Positions 28,943 through 36,018 of a stretch of 64,000 nucleotides of DNA are shown here, piece by piece. Position numbers and translations under genes: made by a program. Numbering within the stretch: position 1 is the first letter of the stretch; each line of letters begins with the position of its first letter. Under the pieces are notes generated by a model that did not search any database, was not told the DNA's origin, and saw nothing but the letters and a program-made list of their open reading frames with translations. Source of the DNA: Legionella yabuuchiae (GTDB taxonomy: Bacteria > Pseudomonadota > Gammaproteobacteria > Legionellales > Legionellaceae); contig NZ_CAAAIW010000004.1 of the NCBI RefSeq assembly GCF_900640115.1, positions 62,001 through 126,000 of the forward strand. Direction: 5' to 3'.

Positions 28943-30028
28943 ATGCATTTAGAGTTTTTGCTCACCGCACTTGAACAGGCTAATCTTGGCCGAGGCTTTT
29001 GCGCCCCTAATCCTCCTGTTGGCGCTGTGGCTGTTCAAAAGAATACCGTCCTCGCTAAGGACTGGCATCGAGGTGCAGGCACTCCCCATGCAGAACGATT
29101 GATCTTTGAAAAATTACCCGCAGCTTTAGACGATATTACACTATACGTTACCTTAGAGCCATGTAATCATTGGGGGCGAACGCCGCCGTGTGTGGATGCC
29201 ATTATTAAATATGGTGTTCAACGAGTCGTCTACGCTTATCGTGATCCAAATCCTGTTGTCCAGGCGAATGACACACCGGCTCGCCTAAGAGAGCAGGGAA
29301 TAGAAGTGATTCATTTTCCTGTGCCTCAAATTGACACATTTTATCAAAGCTATCGGCATTGGACTAAAACGGGTAAGCCCTGGGTTACTGCAAAAATTGC
29401 GCAAAGTTTCGATGGAAAGATCGCAGGTGAATATTGTAAACGGTTAAATTTATCCAATGATTCCTGCGCTTTATTTACTCATCAGCAACGTAAACAAACG
29501 GATATTATTTTAACAACCGCGAGCACTGTTAATTACGACAATCCAACGTTAAATGCTCGGTTGCCTGAGGGTGTATTTAGTAAGCCAATAGCAATCCTTG
29601 ATAGAAACCTTCGCTTAAATTTAGACGCAAACGTTTTAAAACAAGATAAGCCTCGCCATATTTTTTATGACCAAGAGTTCGCTGCGCCTCAAAATTATTC
29701 TAATGTCATGTTTCATGCTGTTCCCACAGACGCTAAGGGACTTAATTTGGATTCCATTATTGCTTGCCTAGGCGCCTTAGGGTATCACGATGTTTGGGTT
29801 GAAGCCGGTGGAAGATTATTTAGCGCACTACATCAGGCACAGTTGGTTAATCAAACCTATATTTACTTAACGCCTCATGTCGTTGGTCCCTCAGGCATAC
29901 CTGGATATCATGTTTCAGATCTGTTTAAAAAACCACATACAATAAATTGGCATCCCATGGGGAATAATATGATAGTATCGCTGCTCTGGGATAAAGCGAC
30001 TGAGGAAAGCGCATGTTCACCGGCTTAA
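28943..30028 (+). CDS. ribD: Bifunctional riboflavin deaminase/reductase RibD
   Basis: RibD performs two successive steps of riboflavin synthesis, deamination of the pyrimidine and reduction of the ribosyl group. The deaminase part has the zinc site in TPHAERLIFEK and LEPCNHWGRTPPCVDAI (His, two Cys) near residues 50-83; the reductase part follows from about 145 (PWVTAKIAQSFDGKIA) and ends with VWVEAGGRLFSALHQA. It is the first gene of ribD-ribE-ribBA-ribH and overlaps ribE by 16 bases. The 242-base region upstream was inspected and no FMN riboswitch core was recognised. Confidence 0.94.
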   Translation: MHLEFLLTALEQANLGRGFCAPNPPVGAVAVQKNTVLAKDWHRGAGTPHAERLIFEKLPAALDDITLYVTLEPCNHWGRTPPCVDAIIKYGVQRVVYAYRDPNPVVQANDTPARLREQGIEVIHFPVPQIDTFYQSYRHWTKTGKPWVTAKIAQSFDGKIAGEYCKRLNLSNDSCALFTHQQRKQTDIILTTASTVNYDNPTLNARLPEGVFSKPIAILDRNLRLNLDANVLKQDKPRHIFYDQEFAAPQNYSNVMFHAVPTDAKGLNLDSIIACLGALGYHDVWVEAGGRLFSALHQAQLVNQTYIYLTPHVVGPSGIPGYHVSDLFKKPHTINWHPMGNNMIVSLLWDKATEESACSPA

Positions 30029-30636
30029 TAGAAATCCTTGGAAAAGTGATTGAAAACAACGTGACCGAGAGTGGCGCTCAATTAACCGTACAGAGTTCAA
30101 TTTCATCACCAGAGCTTGGTGAAAGTATCGCTGTGAATGGCGTTTGTTTAACGCTGCGATCCACTTCATTTGAACAGCTTATGTTTGATATCTCACCTGA
30201 GACCTTACGCTGTAGCGCATTAGGAAATTTACGCCATGGTGGTTTTGTGAACCTGGAGCGGGCAATGCAGTCGAATGCGCGATATGGCGGACATTACGTG
30301 ACCGGTCATGTCGATACGACAAAAGAAATTACAGCAATATCCTTGCAAGGTGATTATTTAGAGTTCTCCATTGGTGGATTTGATCAGCATGAAATTAAGT
30401 ATTTAACCCACAAAGGAAGCATAACTATTGACGGCGTTAGCCTTACCATTAACACGGTCAATAAACAGGCAATTAAATTATTATTGGTTCCGCACACGCT
30501 TGCGGTAACGAATCTTAACCATCGAACTGTTGGCGATGCAGTAAACGTTGAATTTGATTATTTAGCTAAAATGGTTTCACATCAAGTTGAACTTGCAATC
30601 CAGCATAGACTTAAGAGCAAAGAAACGGAGCTTTAG
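30013..30636 (+). CDS. ribE: Riboflavin synthase, alpha subunit
   Basis: Dismutates two molecules of dimethylribityllumazine to riboflavin. The 207-residue protein consists of two lumazine-binding repeats: MFTGLIE at the start with SIAVNGVCLTLR in the first, and RYGGHYVTGHVDTT plus SITIDGVSLTIN in the second. The N-terminal MFTGLIE is part of the active site. It starts inside ribD, indicating translational coupling, and ends next to ribBA. The gene is called ribC in some genomes. Confidence 0.94.
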   Translation: MFTGLIEILGKVIENNVTESGAQLTVQSSISSPELGESIAVNGVCLTLRSTSFEQLMFDISPETLRCSALGNLRHGGFVNLERAMQSNARYGGHYVTGHVDTTKEITAISLQGDYLEFSIGGFDQHEIKYLTHKGSITIDGVSLTINTVNKQAIKLLLVPHTLAVTNLNHRTVGDAVNVEFDYLAKMVSHQVELAIQHRLKSKETEL

Positions 30637-30662
30637 TGCTCACTGACATGAGGTTTATTGAA

Positions 30663-31871
30663 ATGACAAATCCGTTTACCACCATATCCCACGCAATTTC
30701 AGAGCTGCAAGAAGGACGGATGATTATTTTGGTGGACGATGAAGATAGAGAAAATGAGGGCGATCTAATTATTGCAGCTGAGTATGTTACCGATGAAGCG
30801 ATTAACTTTATGTCTAAATTTGGTCGAGGGCTCATCTGTTTGCCAATGGCTAATGAACTGATTGATAAGTTGGATTTGCCTATGATGGCAAGTAACAATC
30901 AATCTCCATTTGGCACAGCGTTCACTGTTTCAATTGAAGCGGCTACTGGTGTATCTACAGGCATCTCGGCTAAAGATCGTGCCCATACCATCCAAGTTGC
31001 AATTGATGCAAATAGTGGTCCTAAAGACATAATTTCTCCGGGCCATGTTTTCCCATTAAGAGCGCGTGAGCGTGGAGTTTTAGAGCGTGGGGGGCAAACG
31101 GAAGGCAGTGTGGATCTCATGAAGCTAGCTGGACTAACACCAGCCGCCGTGATTTGTGAAATCATCAATGAAGACGGAACAATGAGCCGCCGTGATGAGC
31201 TAAGTTCATTTTCGCAAAAACATGGTATTGTCATGGTGACCATTAAGGATTTAATCGCGTATCGAATTCGCCATGAAGCGTTAATTCAGGCTGAAGCAAC
31301 GAGTCGGCTGCCTTTGCAGCAGCATGGTGATTTCACGATGACCGTTTTTTCTAATCAATTTGATAATGCAGAGCATTTTGCACTTATTAAAGCCCCTAAG
31401 ATTAGCAATAAAATCCCTTTGGTTCGCATCCATTCTGAGTGCATCACTGGAGATGTGTTCGGGTCTTGTCGCTGTGACTGCGGATATCAGCTGCAACAAT
31501 CTTTATCGCTCATATCGAAAGAGGGAGGGGTGCTGATTTACTTACGCCAGGAAGGTCGAGGGATTGGGCTTGCGAATAAGTTAAAAGCCTACGCGTTACA
31601 AGATCAAGGCTTTGACACGGTGGATGCTAATATTCAACTCGGCTTGCCGATTGATAGCAGAGATTATGCTGTGGCTTATCAAATCCTTAAACACTTAGGT
31701 ATAGACGTTGTACGACTGTTAACGAATAACCCACAAAAAGTAGACGGGTTGACCCGTTATGGGATTACAGTGAGTGAGCGTATTTCATTATCAATTAAAC
31801 CAACTCAAGACAATATTAGCTATTTAAAAACGAAAATAGAAAAGCTTGGTCATTTGTTGGTGGTTGAGTAA
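30663..31871 (+). CDS. ribBA: RibBA: DHBP synthase / GTP cyclohydrolase II
   Basis: The RibB half (about residues 1-200) makes 3,4-dihydroxy-2-butanone 4-phosphate and shows VDDEDRENEGDL, HVFPLRARERGVL and GGQTEGSVDLMKLAGL. The RibA half opens the GTP ring and has RIHSECITGDVFGSCRCDCG with the zinc cysteines, YLRQEGRGIGL and LLTNNPQKVDGL. Both halves look complete; in some gammaproteobacteria the RibA half has decayed, which is not the case here. ATG 30663 has GAGG 9 bases upstream; ATG 30648 and GTG 30636 are longer alternatives. About 402 residues. Confidence 0.94.
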   Translation: MTNPFTTISHAISELQEGRMIILVDDEDRENEGDLIIAAEYVTDEAINFMSKFGRGLICLPMANELIDKLDLPMMASNNQSPFGTAFTVSIEAATGVSTGISAKDRAHTIQVAIDANSGPKDIISPGHVFPLRARERGVLERGGQTEGSVDLMKLAGLTPAAVICEIINEDGTMSRRDELSSFSQKHGIVMVTIKDLIAYRIRHEALIQAEATSRLPLQQHGDFTMTVFSNQFDNAEHFALIKAPKISNKIPLVRIHSECITGDVFGSCRCDCGYQLQQSLSLISKEGGVLIYLRQEGRGIGLANKLKAYALQDQGFDTVDANIQLGLPIDSRDYAVAYQILKHLGIDVVRLLTNNPQKVDGLTRYGITVSERISLSIKPTQDNISYLKTKIEKLGHLLVVE

Positions 31872-31883
31872 AAAGGAGCGTAA

Positions 31884-32351
31884 ATGAAATTGATCAAAGG
31901 GGAGTATCTTGAACATCATGCATCGTTCCCCATTGCAATTGTTGTTAGTCGGTTTAATCAAGATATCACACAAGCCTTACTTCAGGGAACGTTACAGCGG
32001 TTAAGGGAGAGAGGTATTCTTGAGAGCGATACGCTCGTTATTGAAGTTCCCGGTGCGGTTGAGATTCCCCTTATTACTCAGCGTCTTGCTATGAAAAACG
32101 AGTTCAAAGCTATTATTGCTTTAGGAGCCGTTATTCGCGGGGAAACCACTCATTATGATTATGTTTGTCAGCAAGTGAGCCAGGGGTGTCAGCAGGTGTC
32201 TTTAATGCACAACGTCCCAGTTATTTTCGGGGTGCTCACAACAGAAAACGAGGAACAGGCATGGGATAGGCTTGGAGGTAATCATGGCCATAAAGGCATG
32301 GATGTTGCCGATGCTGCGATAGAAATGAATCTTGTACTAGACCAATTATAA
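31884..32351 (+). CDS. ribH: 6,7-dimethyl-8-ribityllumazine synthase
   Basis: Joins the products of RibD/RibA and RibB to make the lumazine, the step before riboflavin synthase. The 155-residue protein has VVSRFNQDITQALLQG, VPGAVEIPL, LGAVIRGETTHYDYVC with the catalytic histidine, and the late GNHGHKGMDVADAAIEM. It begins 12 bases after ribBA with a good AAGGAG. The transcription unit ends here; nusB, which often follows ribH, is absent. Two segments of this gene and its downstream DNA are found again as a remnant at 34725-34888. Confidence 0.95.
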   Translation: MKLIKGEYLEHHASFPIAIVVSRFNQDITQALLQGTLQRLRERGILESDTLVIEVPGAVEIPLITQRLAMKNEFKAIIALGAVIRGETTHYDYVCQQVSQGCQQVSLMHNVPVIFGVLTTENEEQAWDRLGGNHGHKGMDVADAAIEMNLVLDQL

Positions 32352-32447
32352 TCATGAGTTAAGCCCTTCTGCGCAAGCTAATAGCACTAAATTTGTTATA
32401 ATTTTTTCTCATATGATCAAATATGTTTCAAATGAGGCTGTTTGTTG

Positions 32448-32453
32448 TATAAT
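32448..32453 (+). promoter_or_regulatory. Possible -10 box (TATAAT) before the 32480 gene
   Basis: A perfect TATAAT lies 27 bases before the start of the unknown membrane protein gene. There is no convincing -35 box at 16-18 bases; TTTCAA at 32427 is 15 bases away. An activator-dependent or weak promoter is possible. Confidence 0.35.
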
Positions 32454-32479
32454 AAGATTTTTTTCTACGGAAATCATTT

Positions 32480-33883
32480 ATGGCAACGTCTGAAGCAGAA
32501 TTAAGAGACTTAATGCAAGAATATGGCAACCCTGTATTCAATGGAAAAGATCAAATTAGAATCCTATATTTCATTCTTGGGGATGCTAAGAATAGACTTG
32601 CAAAAGATACTGAAATCCATAAATTAATTGCAAAGTATCAATATAAACTGAATGGCGAGGAAAATCTAAAAAAAGCCATTAAACTCGTTAATGAATTTAT
32701 TGTTGACTTAGAAACAAAAGACCAAGATAGAGCTACCATTAATTATCTGAAAAAACATGGTCTTTATAGAATAATATATCATAACCCACAAATAATGGGA
32801 GAAGAACTACCGACGAATGACATTCTACACAAACTATTACGGAGTGGCTTTGTGGGTGTTGTCGCCTCTGCTCTAATTATCCTTCTTTTTTCCGCCACAG
32901 CATTGTTTGCAGCGCCTTTTTGGCTTACGGCTATTTCAACTGGGTTGTTTGTAGGAGCATCTGTTTATTTAAGTGGCATTTTATATGGGGTAATAAACGA
33001 CCTTTTTGCAACTCATGCTAATTTACCTTATTTTTTATTAGGTCATCAACCGCAACAAAAAAGTTTATTGAGAACAAATGATAAAGTTGCGCAGGGAATT
33101 GCCTGGGGTGTAGCTGCTACATTTGCGCCCGTAATGTTGGCTACAGCCCTTTTTACTGTGACAGCAACAATTACTGCTTTTTTTGTACCGATGGCAACCT
33201 TTTTATTGCCAGTCATGATGATGGCAATGCCGCTGATTGCTGTAGGAGCAGAGTTCTATGCGCGCAAAAAAGCACGTGAATATATAAAGCAAAACACAGA
33301 TTTTACTTGGATTGGATCCAATATGTATCAACGAGAGGGTCTTGATTACATGTGTCCGACTTTGCCAGAACGTGCCGCATGGTACGCTAATAATGATAGA
33401 AATTATTTTGGCTTCTTTAAAGTGCCTTGGATTGGTCTCGGTGTATTGGTTGGGTTAGTTGTATTAAGTGCTGTTAGCATGTTTTTACCACCACTGCTTT
33501 TTGCCTCTCCTATCATAGCAATAGCAATTCCTGCGGCCTTTAGTGCAGTTGCTTGTGCGACTTTGATTGCTGCAGGCGTATACATGCATGCAAATCGTAA
33601 CAAGTATGTCGATGATCGTTACCGCCTAGAATTTGATCGTGCTACGATCGAACCTAATTTATATCTTGATGAAGATATGAGTTATGTACAGCATTTAGTA
33701 CAACAATACAATAAACAGGATCCAGGTATTAGGGTTTATTCTTCAGCTAGCGATCAAAACACTTATGGATCTTTTTTTAGTACAAAACCAACCCCTAACA
33801 TCACTGAGGCTCCACAAGAAAATCTAGATGAAACTGGGCTAAATTTAATTAATCATCAAGCGGAGTTTGGTGCTAGTCCATAA
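32480..33883 (+). CDS. Unrecognised multi-pass membrane protein, possible effector
   Basis: I do not recognise this 467-residue protein. Residues 1-120 are soluble, helical and charged (DQIRILYFILGDAKNRLA, DRATINYLKKHGLYRII). Three hydrophobic blocks follow, at about residues 128-180, 205-255 and 310-365, each able to form one or two paired helices; the first ends in GVINDLFATHANLPYFLLG and the second is rich in methionine. The last 90 residues are soluble and acidic (RATIEPNLYLDEDMSYV). There is no signal peptide and no neighbour with a related role. The soluble head, hairpin-like membrane blocks and acidic tail are seen in a number of Dot/Icm effectors, but that is inference only. Confidence 0.55.
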   Translation: MATSEAELRDLMQEYGNPVFNGKDQIRILYFILGDAKNRLAKDTEIHKLIAKYQYKLNGEENLKKAIKLVNEFIVDLETKDQDRATINYLKKHGLYRIIYHNPQIMGEELPTNDILHKLLRSGFVGVVASALIILLFSATALFAAPFWLTAISTGLFVGASVYLSGILYGVINDLFATHANLPYFLLGHQPQQKSLLRTNDKVAQGIAWGVAATFAPVMLATALFTVTATITAFFVPMATFLLPVMMMAMPLIAVGAEFYARKKAREYIKQNTDFTWIGSNMYQREGLDYMCPTLPERAAWYANNDRNYFGFFKVPWIGLGVLVGLVVLSAVSMFLPPLLFASPIIAIAIPAAFSAVACATLIAAGVYMHANRNKYVDDRYRLEFDRATIEPNLYLDEDMSYVQHLVQQYNKQDPGIRVYSSASDQNTYGSFFSTKPTPNITEAPQENLDETGLNLINHQAEFGASP

Positions 33884-34078
33884 GGCCGTAACCCCAGGTT
33901 TAATTTCACCTCTGCGTCACTGCAATGTTGTACGGTGACGCAGGAATTCACAAGCGCTACAGCCCAGTAAAATCAAGCTTTAAATCATTATCCGTTATTA
34001 AGCACCTGCAAATTAAGGTCTGTTGACAGATCCTAAACTGCCTAGGTAAATCATGTTGGGAATTTTATTCGTGAATTT

Positions 34079-34114
34079 ACTGCCGAATTTGGGTTTAAAC
34101 CGTCATTCGGCAGT
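34079..34114. repeat. 36-base near-complete palindrome
   Basis: ACTGCCGAAT (34079-34088) pairs perfectly with ATTCGGCAGT (34105-34114), and the centre holds the palindrome GGTTTAAACC, with only three unpaired bases on each side. It lies 196 bases after the unknown membrane protein gene. It could be a terminator stem without a T-run, a protein-binding site or the end of a decayed mobile element. Confidence 0.6.
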
Positions 34115-34136
34115 AACGTTCTAAATTAATTTTTTT

Positions 34137-34170
34137 TCTCTGTACAGAGGTACGGTACAGAGAATTTTTT
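34137..34170 (+). terminator. Rho-independent-type terminator
   Basis: TCTCTGTAC (34137-34145) and GTACAGAGA (34155-34163) form a 9-bp stem with a 9-base loop, followed by A and six T (34165-34170). The T-run on the left side (34130-34137) is not matched by A residues on the right, so it works best in the + direction. It could end the transcript of the 32480 gene or shield the transposase remnant that follows. Confidence 0.55.
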
Positions 34171-34230
34171 CAAAAATTATTGACGTGTGGATCTGAATTT
34201 GATCTATTACTGCTTTTTGTAAGGCAGGAA

Positions 34231-34723
34231 ATGGATGTATCACGTTTTGAGATACAAAGATTAGATCACTTAGGCTTAGTTGCTGGCTTTTGCAAAAAAA
34301 ATTGGTCTCGATGAGCTAATATACCCGTAATCTTTCAAAATGCGTGATTTATGCTTTTTCTTTTTCGCCCTGCCGCATTTTAAAAAACTCGCAAGGGAAT
34401 GAGCCATTACTCGCTTTTTAAAATGCGGCAGGACAAAAAATAAAGGCGCCTAAAAACACGCATTTTGAAAGATTACGGGTATAAATCAACGTATGTCAAA
34501 AGAATCACATAACAGTATGATTTCGGATGGTACACTTCTCGTTGCAATGATATTGAATGGTATTGGTTTTGTTAGCAGGACGCTGCATATGTATCCGGAA
34601 TACTTTTCAGAGAAACCTACAGAACATCCTCTGGGGTAAAGGCATTTTTGCCCTCCCATATGAATGAAAATATGATGGGGCGATTTTTGGATTCCTTGTA
34701 TGAGCAAGGTGTATCTGAGCTAT
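34231..34723 (+). pseudogene. IS1634-type (DUF4277) transposase N-terminal remnant, interrupted
   Basis: Translated pieces match the N-terminus of transposases of the IS1634 group: MDVSRFEIQRLDHLGLVAG from 34231, then GLDEL, and after the miniature element SDGTLLVAMILNGIGF and RTLHMYPEYF, then in another frame GRFLDSLYEQGVSELY up to about 34723. There is a one-base frameshift in the A-run near 34295, the 160-bp miniature element at 34322-34481, a stop codon after EHPLG, and a further frame change before the last piece. The catalytic DDE domain is absent. The remnant joins directly to a fragment of ribH. It cannot encode an active enzyme. Confidence 0.7.
34320..34483. mobile_element. Miniature inverted-repeat element, copy 2 (160 bp, opposite orientation)
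   Basis: The element proper is 34322-34481, flanked by TA on both sides. It is the reverse complement of copy 1, nearly identical base for base, and carries the same outer 25-bp and inner 18-bp inverted repeats. It is inserted in the transposase remnant: taking out the element and one TA joins GAGCTAATA to AATCAACG and gives an uninterrupted local reading frame (GLDELINQRMSKESHN), so the insertion site and the TA duplication are clear. Confidence 0.88.
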
Positions 34724-34724
34724 A

Positions 34725-34888
34725 TCAGGGAACGTTACAGCGTTTAAGAGAACGAGGCGTTCTTGAGAACGATACTCTCGTTAGAAATGAATCTTGTACT
34801 AAGCCAATTGTAAGCCCCTATCTAGAATCTTAGAAAAATCAGTTAAGCCCTACACAAGCTAATAGCATAGAATCAGTTGGATTTTTTC
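34725..34888 (+). pseudogene. Internally deleted duplicate fragment of ribH and its downstream DNA
   Basis: The first part reads QGTLQRLRERGVLENDTLV and is a diverged copy of the RibH segment encoded at about 31984-32040. It then jumps to a copy of the last codons of ribH (from about 32325) and continues through DNA matching the region after the ribH stop (TTAAGCCC, AAGCTAATAGCA) to a TTTTTTCC run. About 285 bases of the middle of ribH are missing. It is fused at its 5' side to the transposase remnant. It cannot encode lumazine synthase. Confidence 0.75.
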
Positions 34889-35120
34889 CTAGGCTCTAGT
34901 GCCAACCATAGCATAGACTATAATTAACTATCGTTTGATTGAAAAAATAGAGGAAGCCTCTTGTCGTAACAAATACCATACCTAATTTGATCTTTACTAG
35001 CGTTGATGCTTTAAGATCATGGGGCAATCGTGGGGAGTTGCAATTTATGAATTTTGTTAATTTATCTCTACTACACATTCAAGGCATGTACTCACTTGTT
35101 ATGAGCTGGATAACAAAAAA

Positions 35121-35936
35121 ATGAGCAAGCCAATTCGATTGTTTATATTTTTGGGCGTTTGCATTCTCACAGCTATTATTGGATATATCGATTTTTTAAT
35201 AGGTACCGAATTTAGCTCCGCTCTATTTTATTTTGCACCAATTTTCATAGCCGCGTGGTACCTAGATCGAAATATAAGCATTATGATCGCTCTTTTTTGT
35301 GCTGCATCCTGGGCTACAAATGATTATTTATTACATAATTATTTATATAAGGCTAGTTATTTTTGGAACTCTTTAATGCGTCTTTTTATTTTTATGATTA
35401 TTGCGCTTCTCGTATCGTCATTAAGAAAATCGCTAGATGAAATAAATGTCCTAGCCAATGTAGACCCACTTACCGGGGCTAAAAATCATAGATTTATTTA
35501 CGCATTTTTATATAATCAAATAGCTGAATTTAAGCGTAGTAATCTCGAGTTTTCAATTATTTACTTCGATGTGGATAATTTCAAAGAAATAAATGACAGG
35601 TATGGTCATGATCAAGGTGATGAAGCATTAAAAATTATTGTTAACAAATGTCAGGAAAACATACATAAACACGATATTATCGGTCGCGTTGGAGGTGACG
35701 AATTCATTATCGTTTTACCCGAAACTAAGTTAAATGATGCCGAAAAGCTATATAAACGTATATTTAAAGATATATCACTTGTGAAGAAGCCTTTTTCAAT
35801 AAGATTAAGCGCGGGCATTGCTAGTTATGATTCTTCTGCTTATTCACTTGATGAGCTACTTAAAACAGCAGATATGTTAATGTATTCTTCAAAAAAAAAC
35901 GGGGGAAATAACTCACTATCTAAAAAATTAATTTGA
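35121..35936 (+). CDS. Membrane-bound diguanylate cyclase (GGDEF)
   Basis: Makes cyclic di-GMP from two GTP. The 271-residue protein has four or five transmembrane segments in residues 7-105 and then a GGDEF domain with VDPLTGAKNHRF, YFDVDNFKEINDRYGHDQGDEAL and the intact active-site motif GRVGGDEFIIV. The inhibitory I-site RxxD that should stand five residues before the motif is HKHD here, so product inhibition is not expected. Ribosome site is weak. It converges on the EAL/GGDEF gene, 82 bases away, which suggests a local c-di-GMP pair. It follows about 230 bases in which I see nothing beyond repeat debris. Confidence 0.88.
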   Translation: MSKPIRLFIFLGVCILTAIIGYIDFLIGTEFSSALFYFAPIFIAAWYLDRNISIMIALFCAASWATNDYLLHNYLYKASYFWNSLMRLFIFMIIALLVSSLRKSLDEINVLANVDPLTGAKNHRFIYAFLYNQIAEFKRSNLEFSIIYFDVDNFKEINDRYGHDQGDEALKIIVNKCQENIHKHDIIGRVGGDEFIIVLPETKLNDAEKLYKRIFKDISLVKKPFSIRLSAGIASYDSSAYSLDELLKTADMLMYSSKKNGGNNSLSKKLI

Positions 35937-36018
35937 TTATTTGAGTTAGTATTATCTCCAACTTATGAAAGATACCCGTCGGTATACAAGTACAACAGAT
36001 TTGCTACTCTGATAATGT

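Noticed and set aside
33912-33943. CTGCGTCAC/GTGACGCAG hairpin after the 32480 gene as terminator
   Set aside because: The 9-bp stem is perfect but no T-run follows; the hairpin with six T at 34137-34170 is the better terminator candidate.
35971-35986. TACCCGTCGGTATA as another miniature-element end
   Set aside because: Only seven bases match the element end and nothing downstream aligns.
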